Assembly: GCA_041917975.1 (NCBI GenBank)
Contig: JAYRWN010000433.1
Coordinates: 1 to 20,029, forward strand
Source: JAYRWN01 sp041917975
GTDB lineage: Bacteria > Bacteroidota > Bacteroidia > Chitinophagales > Saprospiraceae
Direction of reading: 5' to 3'
DNA length: 20,029 nucleotides
A program made the position numbers and the translations under genes. Shown one piece after another: positions 16,501 through 20,029 of this stretch. The notes beneath the pieces are model-generated. The model was not told the origin of the DNA, did no database searches, and saw nothing but the letters and a program-made list of their open reading frames with translations. Position 1 is the stretch's first letter, and each line of letters starts with the position of its first letter.

Positions 16501-16813
16501 TGACCTCTCAGTAACCAAAGAGTTTTTTGTAAATGTGGGTGGTAAAAGAAATACCCTACAGTTGAGAGCAGATATCTTAAATTTTGGGAATTTACTTAAT
16601 GACAATTGGGGTGTTGGTAATACAGTGGTTAATTCACGTATATTGACATATCGCAGACTGGATGCCAGTAGTGGTGAACCAGTGTACCGGTTAGTTACCC
16701 AAAGGTTATTCAACGGTCAAAATGCCTTAATCCAAAATAGTTATGTAAACCGGACTTCTATCTTCGATGTTTGGAGTGCACAGTTCGGGATTAGGTATAT
16801 TTTTGGAAATTAG
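13532..16813 (+). CDS. Oar-like TonB-dependent outer-membrane receptor with carboxypeptidase-regulatory-like domain
   Basis: This 1093-residue outer-membrane protein has a signal peptide (residues 1-20, ending ALFGQ). Residues about 25-110 are a carboxypeptidase-regulatory-like beta-sandwich ('SISGYVLDKNKEVLIGATVQ', 'TNENGYYIFPAV', 'TLTVSYVGY'). The plug domain (about 115-245) contains FTIDGSVFNNGFG, the SLDAIEEISV segment and GAGINAVTRSGSN. A long beta-barrel runs to the end. The pattern matches the Oar family, related to SusC/RagA-type transporters but without the SusCD hallmark SLDDIESIEV-like box in exact form. The ligand is unknown, and no SusD-like partner or TonB/ExbB gene is beside it. 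A late segment, DMNGDNVFNNELIFVP, resembles the Asp/Asn-rich loop seen in other Oar-like barrels. It has its own promoter and a strong terminator, so it is probably expressed alone. Confidence 0.92.
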   Translation: MKKLLHVLFLLVATTGALFGQVTTSSISGYVLDKNKEVLIGATVQAVHIPSGTNYGTVTNENGYYIFPAVRVGGPYTLTVSYVGYQDQKLEQVYTTLGSTANQNFDMSEDILSLGEVTVTEFRSDLFSTSRTGSNSTFGENVLKSVPVIGARSVDAITKYNPNGNGRSFGAQDSRLNNFTIDGSVFNNGFGLGSSAQAGGRTGSTAISLDAIEEISVNIAPFDVRQSGFVGAGINAVTRSGSNDFNGSVYYNLRNSDKLFIGRTAAGQTVPVGSFDESSYGFRFGGPIIKNKLFFFVNAEGLGKTEPGTSFVAEGSSNPGQTTRVLKSDLDALSSFMKSQFDYETGPYEAYNLANNSKKFLVRLDYNLNQNNKFSLRYVFHNSDAEIPISNSSSAGAGNRTRLLTSMAYFNSGYVIQDNTRSIVAEMNTTMGKKHNNLIIGYDYQNEDRAYLASFFPTVDILKDNVTYISVGFDPFTPNNKLNYGTFHITDNLSIYLNKHTITLGANFESYKSNNLFFPASNGVYIYNSLEDFYAAARSTDPISPVKANRFQFRYSALEGAADPLQILKTNRIDLYGQDQFNVSQNFNVTVGLRAGLFTFGNTALENKVISEQTYVDADDNKNYKINTGKMPGAQLLFEPRLGFNWDITGKKATQMRGGVGIFTGRPPYVWVSNQIGNNGILTGFIDVRNSDQYPFRADASGFIPSTPTLPSTYDIAATEPSYKFPQVMKTNLALDQKLPGGFVASLEFILNKNLNAVNYFNANLEPAKTNFPGVDTRAKFPGSGSSSIANDTRVNDNVSNAIVLTNTNKGSYAGGTVKIEYPGRRGFYGLVAYTYSSARDLMDAGSIASGSWTGVATVNGNNRLALSYSTNDIPHRIIGLLGYKFEYGGKLGGTLGFSLGYVGEQSARYSYTIAGDMNGDNVFNNELIFVPNKASDLKFEEYKSGEATFTVAQQEAAFEAFINQDDYLSTRRGQYAERNGAILPMLNQFDLSVTKEFFVNVGGKRNTLQLRADILNFGNLLNDNWGVGNTVVNSRILTYRRLDASSGEPVYRLVTQRLFNGQNALIQNSYVNRTSIFDVWSAQFGIRYIFGN

Positions 16814-16842
16814 GATAATAAACAACAGAAAAAGATATCAAC

Positions 16843-16875
16843 AGGGCTGTCTGAACTCAGACAGCCCTTTTTTTT
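16843..16875 (+). terminator. Rho-independent terminator after the TonB-dependent receptor gene
   Basis: The arms AGGGCTGTCTGA (16843-16854) and TCAGACAGCCCT (16857-16868) are perfect reverse complements separated by two bases; the innermost pairs will open to make a practical loop. A run of eight Ts (16868-16875) follows. It sits 30 bases after the receptor stop and isolates that gene from the patatin gene. It is the only strong intrinsic terminator I see in the window. Confidence 0.93.
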
Positions 16876-16929
16876 AACAACATCGAAGGATAAAATTGCG
16901 TTAATTGTGCTATAAAGCTTAATTATAAG

Positions 16930-17736
16930 GTGTACCCTGATTTAAGAGTTGGTCTAGTTTTGTCCGGAGGCGCTGCACGGGGTATTGCTCATTTAGGTGT
17001 TTTTAAAGCTTTGGAGGAAAACAGGATTCCTGTCCATGCCATCTCCGGGACAAGCGCTGGAGCCATTGCCGGTGCATTTTATGCCGCCGGCATAAGCATT
17101 CAAAAAATGATAGAGTTTGTGGATGACAGCAGTTTATTTAACCTGTTCTCACTAAAGCTACCAAACAAAGGCTTGACAGACCTGAGCTATTTACGAAGGA
17201 AGATAAAACAGTATATTCCGCACAATTCTTTTGAGAAATTAAACCTTCCGCTCACTGTGGCCTTAAGTAACCTAAACACCGGAGAAATCAATTATTTTGA
17301 TTCCGGTGAGTTAGATGAAGTGATTGCAGCATCGTGTGCAATTCCCTTATTATTTCGACCCATCCATATCCAGGGGCAAACTTATGTGGATGGCGGATTA
17401 TTGGCTAATGCTCCGGTCCAACCTTTGGTGGGTTCTTGTGATTTCATCATAACCATTAACCTGGTTCCTCAGGTGGAATTAGAACATCATGAACTAAGCA
17501 GTATCTTTCACATTGCCCAAAGATGTTTTGATCTCGCGGCTTTAAATAATATTAAACCCCAACTCAGACAAAGTCATGTGATCATTGAACCACCACAATT
17601 AAAAAAAATCAGTCGTTTCAGCCTAAACCGATCGAGGGAGATTTTTGAATTAGGTTATGAGGAAACCCAGGCAAAAATTGATTTTATTCGTTCGAGGATG
17701 GATGTGGTGATGGAAATGAAGGGTATGGAAGGTTAG
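16930..17736 (+). CDS. Patatin-like phospholipase
   Basis: This 268-residue hydrolase of the patatin/RssA-like group acts on acyl esters of phospholipids or related lipids through a Ser-Asp dyad. It has the oxyanion-hole motif GGAARGIAHLGV (13-24), the nucleophile elbow GTSAG (40-44, Ser42) and the catalytic Asp in DGG (154-156). There is no signal peptide, so it is probably cytosolic or peripherally membrane-bound. The start is GTG at 16930: the in-frame region upstream has no ATG before a stop at 16891-16893, and the conserved beta-strand (RVGLVLSGG) begins only six residues in. It stands about 55 bases after the terminator, and I see no clear -33/-7 promoter pair in the gap. The last four bases overlap the stop of the convergent phosphoribosyltransferase gene. 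Confidence 0.92.
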   Translation: MYPDLRVGLVLSGGAARGIAHLGVFKALEENRIPVHAISGTSAGAIAGAFYAAGISIQKMIEFVDDSSLFNLFSLKLPNKGLTDLSYLRRKIKQYIPHNSFEKLNLPLTVALSNLNTGEINYFDSGELDEVIAASCAIPLLFRPIHIQGQTYVDGGLLANAPVQPLVGSCDFIITINLVPQVELEHHELSSIFHIAQRCFDLAALNNIKPQLRQSHVIIEPPQLKKISRFSLNRSREIFELGYEETQAKIDFIRSRMDVVMEMKGMEG

Positions 17737-18227
17737 TTTAGAAACACAGCCATTTCATTTACGTTGCGTATGCTTACATCAATATCTTCCATTAAAGTAG
17801 TGGCTAGAGATAAACCAACATAATTTACCAATACCGGAAAATGTTTATGAGTGCGGTCAACCAATACAGCCACCTCCACTTTTTTAGGCATTACTTCCAA
17901 AAGGGGTTTTAGCGCATAAAAGATGGTCCGGCCCGTATTGGCCACATCATCAGTGACAATAATGGATTTACCGGTTAAATCCTGCGCAGTGAGATCAATA
18001 GTAATAGGTGAGGACAAAGGGGCTGCCGGATTGAGCCTGAGGTTGGCCAAAATAATTTTGCCTGGGAAAATTTTGGACAGATGATCATAGATCAGCCGGG
18101 CAAAATGGAGTCCATTATTATTTATCCCGGCCAGAACCAATTCAGGTTCAGAGGTATGCTGTTCAGCAATTTGGTAAGCTAAGCGGGTAATTTTCTGTTT
18201 TATTTGTACCTCATTGAGTATTTTCAT
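17733..18227 (-). CDS. PyrR-like phosphoribosyltransferase
   Basis: This 164-residue type I phosphoribosyltransferase has its PRPP-binding loop at residues 89-101 (IIVTDDVANTGRT). Several segments follow the PyrR pattern: an early 'VLAGINNNGLHFARLI' strand-helix, 'DLTGKSIIVTDDV', and 'VAVLVDRTHKHFPVLVNYVGLSLATT', close to the LVDRGHRELP..DYVGK region of PyrR. PyrR proteins regulate pyrimidine operons by binding mRNA and often have weak uracil phosphoribosyltransferase activity. No pyrimidine genes or attenuator are nearby, and several PyrR positions differ (DRTHKHFP rather than DRGHRELP), so an RNA-binding role is not assured. It diverges from the Fe-S gene over 41 bases and overlaps the patatin gene at its 3' end. 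Confidence 0.8.
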   Translation of the reverse strand: MKILNEVQIKQKITRLAYQIAEQHTSEPELVLAGINNNGLHFARLIYDHLSKIFPGKIILANLRLNPAAPLSSPITIDLTAQDLTGKSIIVTDDVANTGRTIFYALKPLLEVMPKKVEVAVLVDRTHKHFPVLVNYVGLSLATTLMEDIDVSIRNVNEMAVFLN

Positions 18228-18268
18228 AAATTATAATATCTTGGTTTGCAAATCCTGAGGCTAAAATA
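18228..18268. promoter_or_regulatory. Short divergent promoter region with TTTGCAAA palindrome
   Basis: The 41 bases between the phosphoribosyltransferase and Fe-S genes must hold elements for both, unless starts or promoters lie inside the genes. An 8-base perfect palindrome TTTGCAAA (18245-18252) sits at the centre. TTGGTTTG (18241-18248) is one base from the plus-strand -7 consensus TAnnTTTG, but no matching -33 box is evident. The assignment is weak. Confidence 0.25.
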
Positions 18269-19558
18269 ATGATTCAAATCGTAATTTTTTGGGTGATTAC
18301 CGTTGGCGCCCTGGGGTGGGCCGCTCGCAGATTTTACTATATCTATCGCAAAATCCGCTTGGGTCGGCCGGAATATTTAACTGATCAGCCGCTAAAACGA
18401 TGGAAAAATATGTTTTTAGTGGCTTTTGGACAACAGAAAATGTTTAAAAGGCCGTTATCTGCCCTTTTTCACTTGTTTATCTATGCCGCTTTTTTACTTA
18501 CTCAAATTGAATTAGTTGAAATAATTTCAGATGGTTTCACGGGAAAGCATCGCCTTTTTGCCAGACCAATGAGAAGTTTTTATACCTTCCTTATTTCCTT
18601 TATTGAAATTTTATCGCTGTTAGCATTAGTTTCTACAATCGTTTTTTTATGGAGGAGAAATATTAAAAAGGTCAAACGTTTTCATCAACCGGAAATGATG
18701 AATTGGCCTTTCAAAGATGGCAATTATATACTTTTAGGGGAAATTATTTTAATCGCCGGCATTTTTTTAATGAACGGTGCCGATCAGGTTTTGCAGAGGA
18801 TAGATGCAGCACATTATCCCTCAACGGGCCGACTGGTCTTATCCGGTTTCCTTGCTGATCATTTGTTTATGGGTTGGCCAGATGGTTTGCTGAAAATAAT
18901 CGAACGGATAGGGTGGTGGTTACACTACCTGACCATTTTAGCCTTCATAAATTATCTGGCTTTTTCTAAACACTTACATATTCTTCTAGCCTTCCCCAAT
19001 ACCTGGTTTATTCGTCTTAATTCAAGGGGAGAGATGGAAAATATTCCAGCTATAACTCAAGAGATTAAAAGTATGCTTGGGTTAGCCCAGGACACTCAGG
19101 CTAACCCTGCTGAGATACCCGTTTTTGGAGCAAAGGATGTGCGGGACTTGAGTTGGAAAAACCTTTTAGATGCCTACACATGCACAGAATGCGGTCGCTG
19201 TACGTCAGTATGCCCAGCTAATCTGACTGGTAAAAAATTATCTCCCCGCAAAATAATGATGGACGTCCGGGATAGGCTAGAGGAAATAAATTTGAACAAT
19301 AAACAGGAGCACGATACTGGCTCTTTGTTAGACCGTATTGCGGAGACCGAAATTTGGGCTTGCACCACATGTAACGCGTGCGTGGAGGAATGTCCTGTTC
19401 AGATCAATCCTTTGGATATAATCATACAATTGCGCAGGCATCTTATCTTAAACGAATCTAAAGGCCCGGCCGAGTGGTTGCCAATGTTTAATAGCTTGGA
19501 AAATGGAGGAGCTGTATGGCAAGTAAATGAAGATCGCGATGCCTGGATGCAAACTTAG
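18269..19558 (+). CDS. Membrane-anchored 4Fe-4S protein with NarI/DsrM-like cytochrome b region
   Basis: This 429-residue inner-membrane protein is predicted to carry electrons between the quinone pool and a soluble Fe-S partner. Residues 1-250 contain about five or six hydrophobic helices. Histidines in or beside helices (His68 in ALFHLF, His219 in WWLHYL, His235/His237 in SKHLHILLAFPN) are placed like the b-heme ligands of NarI/DsrM-type proteins. Residues 300-385 hold two [4Fe-4S] motifs of the CX2CX2CX3CP type: Cys305/308/311/315 and Cys365/368/371/375. The fusion of a NarI-like domain with an HdrC/GlpC-like dicluster domain is seen in Bacteroidota proteins annotated only as '(Fe-S)-binding protein'. 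The CCG-domain gene starts 11 bases downstream. No catalytic subunit is adjacent inside the window; the biological reaction is unknown. Confidence 0.85.
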   Translation: MIQIVIFWVITVGALGWAARRFYYIYRKIRLGRPEYLTDQPLKRWKNMFLVAFGQQKMFKRPLSALFHLFIYAAFLLTQIELVEIISDGFTGKHRLFARPMRSFYTFLISFIEILSLLALVSTIVFLWRRNIKKVKRFHQPEMMNWPFKDGNYILLGEIILIAGIFLMNGADQVLQRIDAAHYPSTGRLVLSGFLADHLFMGWPDGLLKIIERIGWWLHYLTILAFINYLAFSKHLHILLAFPNTWFIRLNSRGEMENIPAITQEIKSMLGLAQDTQANPAEIPVFGAKDVRDLSWKNLLDAYTCTECGRCTSVCPANLTGKKLSPRKIMMDVRDRLEEINLNNKQEHDTGSLLDRIAETEIWACTTCNACVEECPVQINPLDIIIQLRRHLILNESKGPAEWLPMFNSLENGGAVWQVNEDRDAWMQT

Positions 19559-19569
19559 AAAGTACAGTC

Positions 19570-20029
19570 ATGGATATAAAAAAAATTGGAGACCTGGTAC
19601 AGCAGGGTAGCAAACCAGAATACCTTCTTTGGGTAGGTTGCGCTGGGAGTTTTGATGCCAGAGCTAAAAAGGTAGTGCAAGCCCTGGCCAAGATACTACA
19701 ACACGCCCAGGTGGATTTTGCTGTCCTTGGCCAGGAAGAAAAGTGTACCGGTGATGCAGCCAGACGGGCAGGAAATGAGTTTTTATTCCAGATGCTCGCT
19801 TTGCAGAATATAGAAACAATGAATGGTTATGGGGTAAAGAAAATAATCACCACCTGCCCCCATTGTTATAATACTTTGAAAAACGAGTATCCAACCCTTG
19901 GCGGGCATTATCAGGTCTTTCACCATACGCAGGTTATTGCTGATCTGTTGGCAACAGGTCAACTAAAAATTAGACAATCTATGGATGCTGTGGCTTACCA
20001 TGACTCTTGTTACCTAGGTAGAATAAATC
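19570..20029 (+). CDS. CCG-domain Fe-S protein (HdrB/HdrD/LutA-like), 5' part
   Basis: The open frame starts at ATG 19570 and runs off the window after 153 residues. Cysteines occur in the pattern of a CCG (cysteine-rich) domain: Cys24 in WVGCAGSFD, Cys59 in EEKCTGD, then CPHC (Cys96, Cys99) followed by YNTLKNEYP. A second repeat begins at YHDSCYLGR (Cys147). CCG domains in HdrB, HdrD, GlpC and LutA bind unusual [4Fe-4S] or [2Fe-2S] centres and often hold the catalytic site for disulfide or 2-hydroxyacid chemistry. With the membrane protein 11 bases upstream it forms a pair like HdrED or DsrMK. The remainder of the second CCG domain lies outside the window, so family membership beyond 'CCG protein' is open. 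Confidence 0.88.
   Translation, partial: MDIKKIGDLVQQGSKPEYLLWVGCAGSFDARAKKVVQALAKILQHAQVDFAVLGQEEKCTGDAARRAGNEFLFQMLALQNIETMNGYGVKKIITTCPHCYNTLKNEYPTLGGHYQVFHHTQVIADLLATGQLKIRQSMDAVAYHDSCYLGRIN

Noticed and set aside
1..20029. Search for CRISPR arrays, insertion sequences, tRNA or rRNA genes, toxin-antitoxin or defence gene clusters
   Set aside because: No regularly spaced repeats, transposase motifs, tRNA cloverleaf segments or known defence families were seen. The window reads as core genome.

Overview
The window is a compact stretch of chromosome from a Gram-negative member of the Bacteroidota. Four things support this: a PorP/SprF-type outer-membrane protein linked to type IX secretion and gliding, an Oar-like TonB-dependent receptor with an N-terminal carboxypeptidase-regulatory-like domain, a Kdo pathway gene (kdsB), and a promoter of the TTTG-N20-TAnnTTTG type upstream of the receptor gene. 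Most starts lack a clear Shine-Dalgarno sequence, which fits the phylum. The gene set resembles environmental Saprospiria/Chitinophagia/Cytophagia-type genomes, but the sequence alone does not fix the class. I see no mobile elements, CRISPR arrays, rRNA or tRNA genes. Coding density is very high.

Layout: (1) 1-1306, plus strand: the tail of a probable glycosyltransferase overlapping ribBA, whose GTP cyclohydrolase II half has lost its zinc ligands. (2) 4775-1315, minus strand: a three-gene unit of a LysM/RlpA-like secreted protein, cystathionine beta-synthase with CBS domains (TAATG stop/start overlap with the gene before it), and a PorP/SprF protein. (3) 4851-6104: kdsB (plus) and cytidine deaminase (minus), convergent with abutting stop codons. 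(4) 6177-8328, plus: a polysaccharide flippase-like membrane protein overlapping prmC by 8 bases. (5) 11517-8329, minus: an HscA-like Hsp70, a secreted serine-hydrolase-fold protein lacking its catalytic Ser and Lys, and a SUI1/YciH-type protein. (6) 11624-13392, plus: a queuosine-precursor transporter and a CtlX-type citrulline/arginine hydrolase. (7) 13453-16875, plus: a self-contained unit with promoter, large TonB-dependent receptor and a strong intrinsic terminator. (8) 16930-18227: patatin-like phospholipase (plus) and PyrR-like phosphoribosyltransferase (minus), overlapping at their 3' ends. (9) 18269 to the end, plus: a membrane cytochrome b-like/4Fe-4S protein followed by a CCG-domain Fe-S protein cut by the window edge, together resembling HdrED/DsrMK electron-transfer pairs.

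The region is mainly housekeeping and envelope functions, and I did not find a convincing new defence or mobile system. The points most worth following are two apparent pseudo-enzyme domains (the GCHII half of RibBA and the serine-hydrolase-fold protein), the uncharacterised Fe-S redox pair, and the repeated zero-gap convergent gene ends.
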